Part shown: positions 51,427 through 60,323 of the stretch, in pieces
How the letters are laid out: each line of letters begins with the position of its first letter
How positions within the stretch are numbered: position 1 is the first letter of the stretch
Source of the DNA: Nocardia harenae NBRC 108248
GTDB lineage: Bacteria > Actinomycetota > Actinomycetes > Mycobacteriales > Mycobacteriaceae
Length of the DNA stretch: 64,000 bases
Reading direction: 5' to 3'
NCBI RefSeq assembly: GCF_001612885.1
Contig: NZ_BDBH01000006.1
Coordinates: 186,001-250,000 of the forward strand
Translations under genes and position numbers: made by a program
Notes under the pieces: generated by a model
The model's database searches: none
The model's input: the letters and a program-made list of their open reading frames with translations, nothing else
What the model was told of the DNA's origin: nothing

Positions 51427-52575
51427 CTACTCCACCGGGCGCACGTACGGGTTCTCCACCGTTGGCGGCAGCAGTGCGATGGCCGAGATCCGCTTCATTC
51501 CACAGACCTGCATGAGATCCACGACGGCTGACCTGAGCTGCGCGAACACCACGTGCGCGGAGAGCCCGGCGCCGGCGACCAGCTCCGGGCGGGCGGCCTT
51601 GGCGATGGTGCGCAGTACCCTGGCGGCCTCGGCCTGGTCGGGCTGCTCGCCCGGGTCGGCGAGCATCATCCGGCGCATGACCTCGACGGCGTGGCCGAGC
51701 TGCTCGACGGCGTCGATGAGGCGCTGGTCCAGGATCTCGTCGTCGCGGATCAGGGTGAGCGAGCGGCGCAGCAGGACCCGGACATTGCGCACCGCGTTGT
51801 CCAGCGGGTCGGCGGTGGCATCGACGCGCTCCAGCCGAGGGCGGGAGTTCCAGTACAGCGGGGAGATGCGGCTGATCTCCCTTCCGCCCTCCAGGGTGGA
51901 GCGCAGCGCGTCGATCTGCGGCTGGGTGGCGCGCATGGCGGTGAGCGCGCCGCGCACCTTCTCCTGGTCCTGCTCCAGCAGGCCATCGGCGCCCTGCAGC
52001 AGGGCATCGCGGGTGACGGCGAGGACGTCGGCGGCGTGGTTGCGGGCGCGGCGCACCGGATGCAGCGGGATCGCGGCCACCACGACCACCCCGACCAACC
52101 CGCCGACCAGGGCGTCGATCATGCGGGAGAGATCGCCGCCGGAGGCGGGCGGGAGCAGCGTCGCCACCAGCACCGCCGAGCCGGCGGCCTGGATGGAGAT
52201 GATCGAGCCGCCGTCCAGGAAGATCGCCAGCGCCATGGCGGTCGCCACCACCAGCGCGATCTGCCAGACGCCGGTCCCGACCTGGGAGATGAAGACGTCG
52301 CCGATACCGATGCCGACCGCGACGCCGACCACCAGCTCCACCGAGCGGCGCACCCGGGCGCCGAACGAAATGCCGATCGAGACCACCGCCGCCGTTGGCG
52401 CGAAGAACGGCTGCGGGTGGCCGATCACGGTGTGCGCGATGAACCAGGCCAGCGCGGCGCCGACCGAGCACTGCAGGATCGGCAGCGCCGAGGTGCGCAA
52501 CCGGGCCGCGGAGCGGCGGAAGCGGTCCGCGGAGCTCTGCCCCGCGGCCCTGACCCGATCGCGCGCCGCCGCCAC
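51427..52575 (-). CDS. FUSC family membrane protein
   Basis: A 382-residue protein of the aromatic-acid exporter/FUSC type. Six helices in residues 25-165 ([85 protein letters not shown]) are followed by a long cytoplasmic helical domain. The GTG start at 52575 follows the DUF3151 stop by 7 bp; other starts inside that gap are possible. Substrate unknown. Confidence 0.8.
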   Translation of the reverse strand: MAAARDRVRAAGQSSADRFRRSAARLRTSALPILQCSVGAALAWFIAHTVIGHPQPFFAPTAAVVSIGISFGARVRRSVELVVGVAVGIGIGDVFISQVGTGVWQIALVVATAMALAIFLDGGSIISIQAAGSAVLVATLLPPASGGDLSRMIDALVGGLVGVVVVAAIPLHPVRRARNHAADVLAVTRDALLQGADGLLEQDQEKVRGALTAMRATQPQIDALRSTLEGGREISRISPLYWNSRPRLERVDATADPLDNAVRNVRVLLRRSLTLIRDDEILDQRLIDAVEQLGHAVEVMRRMMLADPGEQPDQAEAARVLRTIAKAARPELVAGAGLSAHVVFAQLRSAVVDLMQVCGMKRISAIALLPPTVENPYVRPVE

Positions 52576-52582
52576 CGGCGGG

Positions 52583-53020
52583 TCAGTCCAGGCCGAGCTC
52601 GGCCGCCGCCCGGGGATCGCAGTCCTCGAGCAGGTCGAGGCAGCGCGCGTGCTCGTCGCTCTCGCCGACCGCCTTCGCGGCCCTGGCCAGCGCGCCGACG
52701 CTGCGCAGGAAGCCACGGTTCGGCTCGTGGCTCCACGGGACCGGGCCGAAGCCCTTCCAGCCATTGCGGCGCAGCAGGTCGAGGCCGCGGTGGTAGCCGG
52801 TGCGGGCGAAGGCGTAGGCGGCGACAACGTCGTGGTTCACCTCGCCATCGCCCGCGCGCTCCAGCGCCGCCTCGGCCAGGCGCGCCCAGGCGATGGAGGC
52901 CGACGGGTGCGCGGCCGCGACGACGACCGGATCGGCCCCGCCGTCCAGCGCGTCCTCCGCGTCGTGGAGTTCCGGAAGCAGGACCGGCTGCGGGCCGAGC
53001 AGATCACCGAACGAGGTCAT
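52583..53020 (-). CDS. DUF3151 domain-containing protein (Rv0360c-like)
   Basis: A 145-residue soluble helical protein, same length as Rv0360c of M. tuberculosis and in the same place. MTSFGDLLGPQPVLLPE at the start and YHRGLDLLRRNGWKGFGPVPW near residue 85 are distinctive for DUF3151. Function unknown. A second ATG three codons upstream is possible. Divergent from the large repeat protein with an 84-bp gap. Confidence 0.88.
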   Translation of the reverse strand: MTSFGDLLGPQPVLLPELHDAEDALDGGADPVVVAAAHPSASIAWARLAEAALERAGDGEVNHDVVAAYAFARTGYHRGLDLLRRNGWKGFGPVPWSHEPNRGFLRSVGALARAAKAVGESDEHARCLDLLEDCDPRAAAELGLD

Positions 53021-53104
53021 GGGGATCATTGTGCACCGCTCCCGGAAATGCTCGATAGGCTGGCGCGCAACTCACAAGACCTGGCCTGGAACGAGGGGTA
53101 GTAG

Positions 53105-55171
53105 GTGTCCCACCCGAACGACGAGAAGAACCCGGTATCCGGAGATTCCGCGCCTACGGAGGCTATTGCCGCGCAGGGGGGTGATGCGGTTACCGAGAAG
53201 GTGGAGGTGCAGGGTTCTGCTGCGGGGCAGGGGGATACCGGGGCGCGGGAGGCGGCTGAATCCGCGCGGACGCAGGTGTCCGGTGAGGCGCCGCAGGGAG
53301 CGGGCGATAGTGCGCCTGCTGGGCAGGAGTCCGGGGGCGGGCGGTCGGCGGGTGGTGCGGCGCAGGGGGCGCGGCCGGAGCCGGGTGATGCGGCGGCCGG
53401 CGGGGTGCCGGGCGCAGCCGCTGGTGCTGCGCAAACGGTGAGTGATGAGGCTGCGGGTGGCGAGGCCGCCGGTGGCGACCGGCAGGGAGCTGCGCCGGCG
53501 TCCGGTGGCGAGGCGGGTGTGGCGGCTCCGCAGGAGTCGGGCGGGGCTGGACCGTCGCCCGGGGCCGGCGGTGGCCAGGTTCCCGCTGAGCCGAAGCCTG
53601 CGCAGGGCGCGAGCAGTGCCGCCGCGGGCGGAAACAAGCCGCCACAGGCGCCGGAACCTGCGCGGGGCGCGGATAACGCGGGTGCCCCGCAGGGCGCTCC
53701 TGCGCAGGCACCCGGACGGGCCGGAGCGCCGCAGGGGCCCGGTTCGCCCCAGGGGCCAGGGGAAGGCAAGCCGCCGCAGGCGCCTGCCGAGGCTCGGTCA
53801 CCGCAGGGACCTGCCGGTGCGCCCCAGGCACCCGGCGGAAACCGGCCGCCGCAAGCGCCGGAGGGAAACCGGCCGCCGCAGGGTCAGCCCACGCCCGGCT
53901 CGGCCCAGGGGCCGGGCGGGAACCCGCCGCCGCAGGCACCCGCCGGAGCCAAGGCACAGCAAGGCAGCGGTTCGCTTCAGGAACCTGGTGGAGCCAAGGC
54001 GCCGCAGGCGCCCGCCGGGGGCGCCCCGCCGCAAGCGCCGAGCGGGCCGCGGGCCGGCGGCGGGACGCCACCGCACGCCAACGGCACCACTCCGCCGCAA
54101 GCGCCGAGCGGCACCCCGCCACGAGTCGGCGGCGGCGCACCGCAAACGCCCGGCGGAACTCCACCGCAGGCCAGCGGGGCTCCGCAGGCACCCGCACAGC
54201 CCGGCGCCAAGCCTCCGCAGGCTCCCGCCGGGGGCAAAGCGCAGCAACCCCCGACCCCCTCGGGCGAACAACCGCAGGACGCCACCGCCAAGACCGAGAA
54301 GATCGCGCGCCCCGAGGCGAAGGACAACTCGGGCGACGAGACCGTCGCGATGCGCGTGGTCCCGGCCCCGGGAAATGCCGACGCCCCGACCCAGGCCTTC
54401 CCGGTCCAGCAGCAGGGCGGCCCGGACGGGGCCACGCAGCGCATCCAGCGCACCGACCGGGTGCCCGGCGCGGTCCCGCTGAGCAAACCGCCGACCACCC
54501 CGCGCCCGGCCCCGGGCCCGAAGCAGGCCGGCGCCCAGCGCCCGGCCGGCCCGAACCAGGTCGAGGAGACCCGCCCGTCGGACCCGCAGCGCCCGGCCGA
54601 ACCCCGCCAGGTCGCCTCCGCCCCCTCCCCCGCCGACATCCAGCCGACCCGCCCGGCCCAGCAGCAGCAGCGCCCCATCGCCCCGCCGCAGCGGATCGAG
54701 CCGCAGCCGCAGCAACCCGCAGAACAGGGCGGTGGCGGGAAGAAACTGCTGCTGATCGGCGGCGCGATGGTCGTGGTGATCGTCGCCCTCGTGGCGATCA
54801 TCGCCGCACTGGCGGGCGGCGGCGAGGACTCGCCGGAGACCCAGGTGCGGAACGCGATCGCGAAGTACACCTCATCGCTGGACCAGGGCGACCTGGCCGG
54901 GCTGCGCGAGTCCACCTGCGGTGCGCTGCACGACTACTACCAGGGCATCTCGGAGCAGGATTTCGCCGGTGTGCACCAGGTCTCGCAGCAGTCGGGGAGC
55001 ATCCCGGTGGTGGAGAAGGTGGACGCGGTGCGGGTTACCGACGGCACCGCGCTGGCCCAGGCGACGGTGTTCATCCGCTCCGATCCGAACACCAAGACCG
55101 AGCGCACCTTCGACCTGCAGCGCACCGACGCGGGGTGGAAGGTCTGCGAGCCGCCGACCGGGGCCTCCTGA
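53105..55171 (+). CDS. Large Pro/Gln/Ala/Gly-repeat membrane protein (Rv0361-like C terminus)
   Basis: A 688-residue protein. Residues 1-540 are low-complexity and probably disordered: an Ala/Gly/Glu-rich section, then seven PPQAP motifs with many variants, then a Thr/Gln section with ETVAMRV, DAPTQAF and GATQRI that resemble phosphothreonine kinase or FHA targets. One helix follows (LLLIGGAMVVVIVALVAIIA, about 546-570) and an exported NTF2-like domain with two Cys, as in Rv0361. The position after the DUF3151 gene matches Rv0361, but the long N terminus is an expansion. GTG start. Function unknown; a scaffold-like intracellular tail is a guess. Confidence 0.85.
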   Translation: MSHPNDEKNPVSGDSAPTEAIAAQGGDAVTEKVEVQGSAAGQGDTGAREAAESARTQVSGEAPQGAGDSAPAGQESGGGRSAGGAAQGARPEPGDAAAGGVPGAAAGAAQTVSDEAAGGEAAGGDRQGAAPASGGEAGVAAPQESGGAGPSPGAGGGQVPAEPKPAQGASSAAAGGNKPPQAPEPARGADNAGAPQGAPAQAPGRAGAPQGPGSPQGPGEGKPPQAPAEARSPQGPAGAPQAPGGNRPPQAPEGNRPPQGQPTPGSAQGPGGNPPPQAPAGAKAQQGSGSLQEPGGAKAPQAPAGGAPPQAPSGPRAGGGTPPHANGTTPPQAPSGTPPRVGGGAPQTPGGTPPQASGAPQAPAQPGAKPPQAPAGGKAQQPPTPSGEQPQDATAKTEKIARPEAKDNSGDETVAMRVVPAPGNADAPTQAFPVQQQGGPDGATQRIQRTDRVPGAVPLSKPPTTPRPAPGPKQAGAQRPAGPNQVEETRPSDPQRPAEPRQVASAPSPADIQPTRPAQQQQRPIAPPQRIEPQPQQPAEQGGGGKKLLLIGGAMVVVIVALVAIIAALAGGGEDSPETQVRNAIAKYTSSLDQGDLAGLRESTCGALHDYYQGISEQDFAGVHQVSQQSGSIPVVEKVDAVRVTDGTALAQATVFIRSDPNTKTERTFDLQRTDAGWKVCEPPTGAS
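53630..54250 (+). repeat. Degenerate proline-rich (PPQAP) coding repeat tract
   Basis: Seven units of CCGCCRCARGCGCC-like sequence encoding PPQAP, with irregular spacers, plus PQG and PQA variants. Irregular spacing and in-frame coding show it is a protein repeat, not a CRISPR. Confidence 0.8.
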
Positions 55172-55217
55172 ACCCCGAGCAATCACTGACCGTTCACGCC
55201 AGTAGCATCTCCGCATC

Positions 55218-56279
55218 ATGCGCGATCAGACGACGACGCTTTCGGGAGTTAGGGACGTGGCGCAGACACCGACGCTCACCGGGCAGCGGTTCCGGGTACG
55301 GGACCGCTACGAGGTGGGGCGCGAGAAGATCAGGGAGTTCGCCAGGGCGGTGCAGAACGGGCACGGCGCGCACCACCGGGAGGCGGAGGCGGCGGCGCTC
55401 GGGTACGGCCGGGTGCTCGCCCCGCCCACCTTCGCCTCGGTGATCGGCCTCGCGGCGACCCGCGCGCTGCTCGACTCGGTGCTCACCGAGTACGACATCT
55501 CGCAGATCCTGCAGACCGACCAGGTCTTCGAAATCCACCGCCCGCTGCTCGCGGGCGACTCCATCGCCAGCGAGCTGCTCATCGATTCGATCCGCAATTT
55601 CGGCGACAACGACTTCGTCACTGTGCGGTTCGCGCTCAGCAACGAGCAGGGCGAGGTGGCGGTCTCCGGCACCACCACGATCGTGGCGCGCCGGGGCGCC
55701 GAGGTCGATGCCGACCTGGTGACGGCGGTGGAGAACATCGTCATGCACTCGCGCCCGATGGAGCAGGTAGGCGCGCTGGACGAGAGCGAGGCGCTGATCC
55801 CGCTCGGCATCGGCCCGGCCCCGGCGAACCCGCCGCGCCGGGAGCGGGCGCCGCGCACCGTCCCGGACTTCGCGGCGCTGGCCACGGGCGACGAGCTGCC
55901 CACCGGCACCGCCCGGCTCACCCGCGGCGACTTGGCGAACTACGCGGGCGTCGCGGGCGATCCGAACCCCATCCATTTCAGCGAGTACGCGGCCAAGCTG
56001 GCTGGGCTGCCGACGGTGGTGGCGCACGGCCTGCTCACCATGGGGCTGGCCGCGGGGTACCTCACCGACTGGCTCGGCGATCCGACCGCGATCGAGAAGT
56101 TCAGCGTGCGGTTCTCCGGCTTCGTCCCGGTGCACACGACGGCGCCGAGCACGGTCGAGTTCGGCGGCCGGATCAAGTCGCTGGATCCGGAGCGGCGCTC
56201 CGCGACGGTGCTGCTCTCCGGGACCTCGGAGGGGCGCAAGCTCTTCGGGCGCGCGGTCGCCGAGGTCCGGCTCGGCTGA
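55218..56279 (+). CDS. Fused (3R)-hydroxyacyl-ACP dehydratase HadA/HadB
   Basis: A 353-residue protein joining two hot-dog domains. The N-terminal half (about 18-165) is the HadA-like, non-catalytic partner (MaoC_dehydrat_N): GREKIREFARAVQNG, APPTFASVIG. The C-terminal half (about 222-353) is the MaoC hydratase with the Asp-His dyad in AGDPNPIHFSEYAAKLAG near residue 250. In mycobacteria HadA, HadB and HadC are separate subunits of the FAS-II dehydratase that extends mycolic acids. Here both would be in one chain. An upstream in-frame GTG (VAQTPTLTGQRF) may be the true start, residue 14. Confidence 0.88.
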   Translation: MRDQTTTLSGVRDVAQTPTLTGQRFRVRDRYEVGREKIREFARAVQNGHGAHHREAEAAALGYGRVLAPPTFASVIGLAATRALLDSVLTEYDISQILQTDQVFEIHRPLLAGDSIASELLIDSIRNFGDNDFVTVRFALSNEQGEVAVSGTTTIVARRGAEVDADLVTAVENIVMHSRPMEQVGALDESEALIPLGIGPAPANPPRRERAPRTVPDFAALATGDELPTGTARLTRGDLANYAGVAGDPNPIHFSEYAAKLAGLPTVVAHGLLTMGLAAGYLTDWLGDPTAIEKFSVRFSGFVPVHTTAPSTVEFGGRIKSLDPERRSATVLLSGTSEGRKLFGRAVAEVRLG

Positions 56280-57770
56280 TCAGCCGAGCTCGGCGTGCAT
56301 CAGGTAGACGTTGTAATCGCTCCAGGTGGTGATGGTGAAGTAGAGGTCACCGCCGCGCGACCACGGGTGGATGAAGCCGCCGTAGAGCTCCGGGTAGTCG
56401 AGCACGCTCACCGTCGGCGTGCTCGGTGACCAGACGCCCTGCGGCGAATCCGCCTCGCGCAGCACGATGGCGGCCTTGGCGGTGTCCAGGTAGCTCATCT
56501 GCCAGACCTCGCGCTCGGCGTCGAACCGCACCGAGAGCTCGCCCGCGGGCGCGTCGACCACCGGGGTGGCCGCGGCGCCGCCGCCCACCGGGGTCGCCGC
56601 GGCGGCGCCGCTTGTCGGAACCCAGGCCCCGTCCTTCCAATATTGGTAGGCGGTGGTGTTGAGCACCTGCTCCTTCGGCACCCTGGCCAGCCCGACGGCG
56701 CCGAGCCTGGTGTTCGGGGTGCCGAACAGGTAGACGTACTCGCCCTGCGGCACCATCGCGCTGACCTGGAAGTTCGAGACGCCGAAGATATTGTCCCAGC
56801 GGGCGTGCGGATCCTCGGTCCAGGTGCTTCCGCCGTCGTCGGAGTAGGCGATGCCGCCGTAGTTGGTGTAGAAGGTGCCGGGCGCGCTGTGCCAGGTGCG
56901 GATCGACATGTAGCTGAGGAACTGCCGGGAGCCGATGGCGAAGCCGGAGGTGGGGATGGTGGTGATCTCGACGTTGTCCAGCTTGCGGCTGGAGAGGATC
57001 TCGGCGGCGTGGCAGCGGGAGTCGGTGACCATGCGGTCGAAGGTGACGCCGTCGCTCAGCTCCCGGTCGGTGCTGAAGGCGAGGACATTGCTGCGCCAGT
57101 CGCCGCCCATGCCACCCGGCGGGTGGAAGCCGTTGCCGACGGTGTCGCCGAAGGCCATGGCGATCTCGCCGGGCGCGCTCTCCCACATGATGCCGAGGTC
57201 GGTGCCCTCCACCTGCCAGCGCTTGTCGGTGCGGTTGATCGAGGAGGCGCCGGTCTGCTTGGCGACCTCGCGCACCTCCCCGACCCGCGGCGCTGCGGGG
57301 GCGGGCGACTGCGGGGCCGGGTCGACCGGCGGCTGCACCGGTTCCGGCGCGGGCGGTTGCGGCGGCGGGACGGCGCCGGGGGCGGGCAGCGCGAAGTAGA
57401 AGGGCTGTGGGTTGAGCAGCAGCTCCGGGATGCCGAGGCGGCGGGCGACGCTAGGCGGCGGGTCCGGCTGGTCGGTGAGGTCGGGGCAGGGGTTGTGGCA
57501 GGGATCCTCGGGCAGCACCGTCTCCTGCCGGACCGGTTGCGGCGCGGGCGGTTCCGGCGGGAGCACGGTGACGACCGGGTACGGGATCGGCACCTCGAGC
57601 GTCTTCGGCACCAGCGGCTCGTGCACCGGCGGCGGGTCGGTGGCACAGGGGCCGGTGCCGGGTGCCCGCGCGGGTTCCTCGGCGGCGGCCGGGCCGCTCG
57701 CCAGCACGCCGGCGGCGCAGAGCACCGTGCCGAGCACCGCCATCGTCCGCATCCCCGCAGACCCCGTCAT
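56280..57770 (-). CDS. Secreted DUF4185 protein, possible endo-D-arabinanase (GH183)
   Basis: A 496-residue exported protein: signal peptide MRTMAVLGTVLCAAGVLASG, a Pro-rich linker (about 30-165) and a catalytic-type beta-propeller domain with EGTDLGIMWESAPGEIAMAF near 185, NVEITTIPTSGFAIG, GGIAYSDDGGSTW and TITTWSDYNVYLMHAELG at the end, typical of DUF4185. To my knowledge DUF4185 includes endo-D-arabinanases of family GH183 that cut mycobacterial arabinogalactan. A short repeat-like insert AAAATPVGGGAAATPV (near 400) interrupts the domain. The EmbR-like gene lies 131 bp upstream on the same strand. Confidence 0.85.
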   Translation of the reverse strand: MTGSAGMRTMAVLGTVLCAAGVLASGPAAAEEPARAPGTGPCATDPPPVHEPLVPKTLEVPIPYPVVTVLPPEPPAPQPVRQETVLPEDPCHNPCPDLTDQPDPPPSVARRLGIPELLLNPQPFYFALPAPGAVPPPQPPAPEPVQPPVDPAPQSPAPAAPRVGEVREVAKQTGASSINRTDKRWQVEGTDLGIMWESAPGEIAMAFGDTVGNGFHPPGGMGGDWRSNVLAFSTDRELSDGVTFDRMVTDSRCHAAEILSSRKLDNVEITTIPTSGFAIGSRQFLSYMSIRTWHSAPGTFYTNYGGIAYSDDGGSTWTEDPHARWDNIFGVSNFQVSAMVPQGEYVYLFGTPNTRLGAVGLARVPKEQVLNTTAYQYWKDGAWVPTSGAAAATPVGGGAAATPVVDAPAGELSVRFDAEREVWQMSYLDTAKAAIVLREADSPQGVWSPSTPTVSVLDYPELYGGFIHPWSRGGDLYFTITTWSDYNVYLMHAELG

Positions 57771-57901
57771 CAGCGCAGTTCCCCTCGTCGGCACAGCGAA
57801 CCGGACCCGATCGCGAGAGACCCTACCGGCCGCGCCGACCCGGCACTCGCCGGACTCCTCCGCTTGCGCCCCCGCCGAACCGCGTCCGGCCGTCCGCCCG
57901 C

Positions 57902-59020
57902 TCAGCGATCGGCGTGAAACGTGAGCACGGTGGCGCCGATTCGGACCCGGTCGCCGTCCGCGAGCGGCGCGCCCTCGTCGATCGCCTCCTCGTTGATGAA
58001 GACGCCGTTCGCCGAGTTCAGGTCCTTGATCAGCAGCCCGGCCCTGGTCGGGGTGATGGCGGCGTGGTAGCGGCTGGCCTTGGGATCGTCCAGCACCAGG
58101 TCGTTGTCGGTCATCCGGCCGATCCGGATGCCGCTCGGCGGAATGAGGACGGCCCGGCCGTCGGCGAGCCGCAGCTGCCCGCTGCGCACGGTGCGCGGGG
58201 TCTCGGTGACGGTCTCGGTCATGGCCGCGGCGAGCTGGTCGGTGCGCCCCCGTTCGGCCGCCTGCAGCGGCTCCTGGCGCAGCACCCGCTGTTCCAGCTC
58301 GATGAGCGCGGGGCCGGGGTCGATGCCGAGCTCGTCGGCGAGCACGGTGCGCACCCGGCGGCAGGCGTCGAGCGCGTCGGCCTGCCGGCCGGAGAGGTAG
58401 AGCGCGGTGATGAGCTGGCCCCAGAGCGGCTCGCGCAGCGGGTGCTCGTTCGTCACCGCGACCAGCTCGCCGATCACCGAGGAGGCACGGCCGCAGGCGA
58501 TCTCGGCGTCGAACCGGGCCGAGGTGGCGAGCAGCCGCTCCTCCTCCATGGCGGTGGCGAAGCTGTCCGCGAACTGCAGCCCGGCCAGGTCGGCCAGCGC
58601 CCGGCCGCGCCACTCGCGCAGCGCGGCGGCGAAGTGCTTGGCCGCGCCCGCGTGGTCGCCCGCCTCAGCCGCCCGCGCGCCCGCCTCCCGCGCCGCCTGG
58701 AAGCGGCCGAGGTCGCAGCCCTCCTCGGAGACCTCGAGCCGATACCCGGACGCCTCGGTGCGCAGCACCAGCGCCGGGTCGATACCGGAATTGCGCAGCG
58801 CCTTGCGCAGATTCGAGACGAAGACCTGCAGGCTCGCGGAGTAGGAGTCCGGCGGGTCCTCGTTCCACACCATCTCGGCGAGCGCCGACGACGAGACGGC
58901 CCGTCGCCGGTTCACCGCGAGCGCGGCAAGCAAGGCCCGCGGCTTGGGCCCGCCGAACGCCACCGGCACACCGCCGACGAGCAGTTCGACGGACCCGAGC
59001 ACGCGCACATCGAGACTCAT
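57902..59020 (-). CDS. embR: EmbR-like regulator (SARP/BTAD plus FHA domain)
   Basis: A 372-residue regulator. N-terminal OmpR-type winged helix (VRVLGSVELLVGGVPVAFGG to the NLRKALRNSG helix), central BTAD helical domain (about 95-250) and C-terminal FHA domain (about 275-370) with GIRIGRMTDNDLVL, ASRYHAAI and NSANGVFIN, the phosphothreonine-binding loops. Same layout and length as mycobacterial EmbR, which responds to PknH and related kinases and controls arabinosyltransferases. Here no emb genes are near; its nearest partner is the DUF4185 gene. Orthology is likely but not certain; another SARP-FHA paralogue is possible. Confidence 0.8.
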   Translation of the reverse strand: MSLDVRVLGSVELLVGGVPVAFGGPKPRALLAALAVNRRRAVSSSALAEMVWNEDPPDSYSASLQVFVSNLRKALRNSGIDPALVLRTEASGYRLEVSEEGCDLGRFQAAREAGARAAEAGDHAGAAKHFAAALREWRGRALADLAGLQFADSFATAMEEERLLATSARFDAEIACGRASSVIGELVAVTNEHPLREPLWGQLITALYLSGRQADALDACRRVRTVLADELGIDPGPALIELEQRVLRQEPLQAAERGRTDQLAAAMTETVTETPRTVRSGQLRLADGRAVLIPPSGIRIGRMTDNDLVLDDPKASRYHAAITPTRAGLLIKDLNSANGVFINEEAIDEGAPLADGDRVRIGATVLTFHADR

Positions 59021-59048
59021 CTGCTCGAGCCCTCGTGGAATCAGGGGG

Positions 59049-60083
59049 TCAGGCGCTGATCGACTTCCCCGCGGACCTCAGATCATTGCACGCCTCGACC
59101 ACGCGCGCCGCCATCGAGGTCTCGGCCTTCTTGAGGTAGCTGCGCGGGTCGTAGACCTTCTTGTTGCCGACCTCGCCGTCGATCTTCAGCACACCGTCGT
59201 AGTTCGAGAACATGTGGGCGGCCAGCGGGCGGGTGAAGGCGTACTGGGTGTCGGTGTCGACGTTCATCTTGACCACGCCGTAGTTCAGCGCCGCGTCGAT
59301 CTCGGACTTGAGCGAGCCGGAGCCGCCGTGGAAGACGAAGTCGAAGGGCTGCGCGTCGGCGCCGAGCCCGAGCTTGGCGGCGGCCACCTTCTGGCCCTCG
59401 GCCAGCACCTCGGGGCGCAGCTTCACATTGCCCGGCTTGTACACGCCGTGCACATTGCCGAAGGTGGCGGCGAGCAGGTACTTGCCGTTCTCGCCCGCGC
59501 CGAGCGCCGCGATGGTCTTCTCGAAGTCCTCGGCGGTGGTGTAGAGCTTGTCGTTGATCTCGGCCTCGACGCCGTCCTCCTCGCCGCCGACAACACCGAT
59601 CTCGACCTCGAGAATGATATTGGCCGCGGCGGTCGTCTTCAGCAATTCCTGGGCGATCTCCAGGTTCTCGTCGATCGGCACCGCCGAGCCGTCCCACATG
59701 TGCGACTGGAAGAGCGGGTGCTGCCCGGCGTTCACGCGCTCCTGGGAGATCGCGATCAGCGGGCGGACGAAGGTGTCCAGCTTGTCCTTGGGGCAGTGGT
59801 CGGTGTGCAGCGCGATGGTGACGCCGTACCGCGCGGCCACCACGTGCGCGAACTCCGCCAGCGCCACCGCGCCGGTCACCATGTCCTTGACGCCGAGGCC
59901 GGAGCCGAATTCCGCGCCGCCGGTCGAGAACTGGATGATGCCGTCGCTGCCCGCGTCCGCGAAGCCCTTGATGGCCGCGTTGATCGTCTCCGACGACGTG
60001 CAGTTGATGGCGGGGAATGCGAAGGAGTTCGCCTTGGCCCGGCCGAGCATCTCGGCGTAGACCTCCGGAGTCGCGATAGGCAC
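59049..60083 (-). CDS. fba: Class II fructose-bisphosphate aldolase
   Basis: A 344-residue zinc aldolase, the same length as that of M. tuberculosis. FPAINCTSSETINAAIKGF near residue 20, zinc site TIALHTDHCPKDK near 95, FQSHMWDGSAVPIDEN near 128 and FVFHGGSGSLKSEI near 249 are diagnostic. GTG at 60083 (VPIATPEVYAEM) is chosen; GGAGG lies 8 bp before it. It works in glycolysis and gluconeogenesis. Confidence 0.98.
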   Translation of the reverse strand: MPIATPEVYAEMLGRAKANSFAFPAINCTSSETINAAIKGFADAGSDGIIQFSTGGAEFGSGLGVKDMVTGAVALAEFAHVVAARYGVTIALHTDHCPKDKLDTFVRPLIAISQERVNAGQHPLFQSHMWDGSAVPIDENLEIAQELLKTTAAANIILEVEIGVVGGEEDGVEAEINDKLYTTAEDFEKTIAALGAGENGKYLLAATFGNVHGVYKPGNVKLRPEVLAEGQKVAAAKLGLGADAQPFDFVFHGGSGSLKSEIDAALNYGVVKMNVDTDTQYAFTRPLAAHMFSNYDGVLKIDGEVGNKKVYDPRSYLKKAETSMAARVVEACNDLRSAGKSISA

Positions 60084-60323
60084 TGGTGAGACCTCCGTGT
60101 TGAGCGGCACTGGCTGAGTGCGGCGAAAGAGACACATATGTCGCTCACCACCCTAGGCCAGGGCAGGTTCGCGCCGGGCAGCGGAGGTACCGCCGCCGCG
60201 CGAGCGAAACTCCGGAGAACCGGTACTGTTGTCAAGGTGATTTCGCTGGTGGCTCTCGGCACGATGGGGACTCGGTATGCCGGGACGGGTTCTCGGACGT
60301 CGAACGAGCGGATTCGCTAGCAG

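Noticed and set aside
53630-54250. CRISPR-like repeats
   Set aside because: Repeats are in frame, irregularly spaced and code for PPQAP; no constant repeat-spacer period and no cas genes.
60138-60320. 60-residue open frame between fba and dedA
   Set aside because: Random-looking composition and it occupies the divergent promoter gap.
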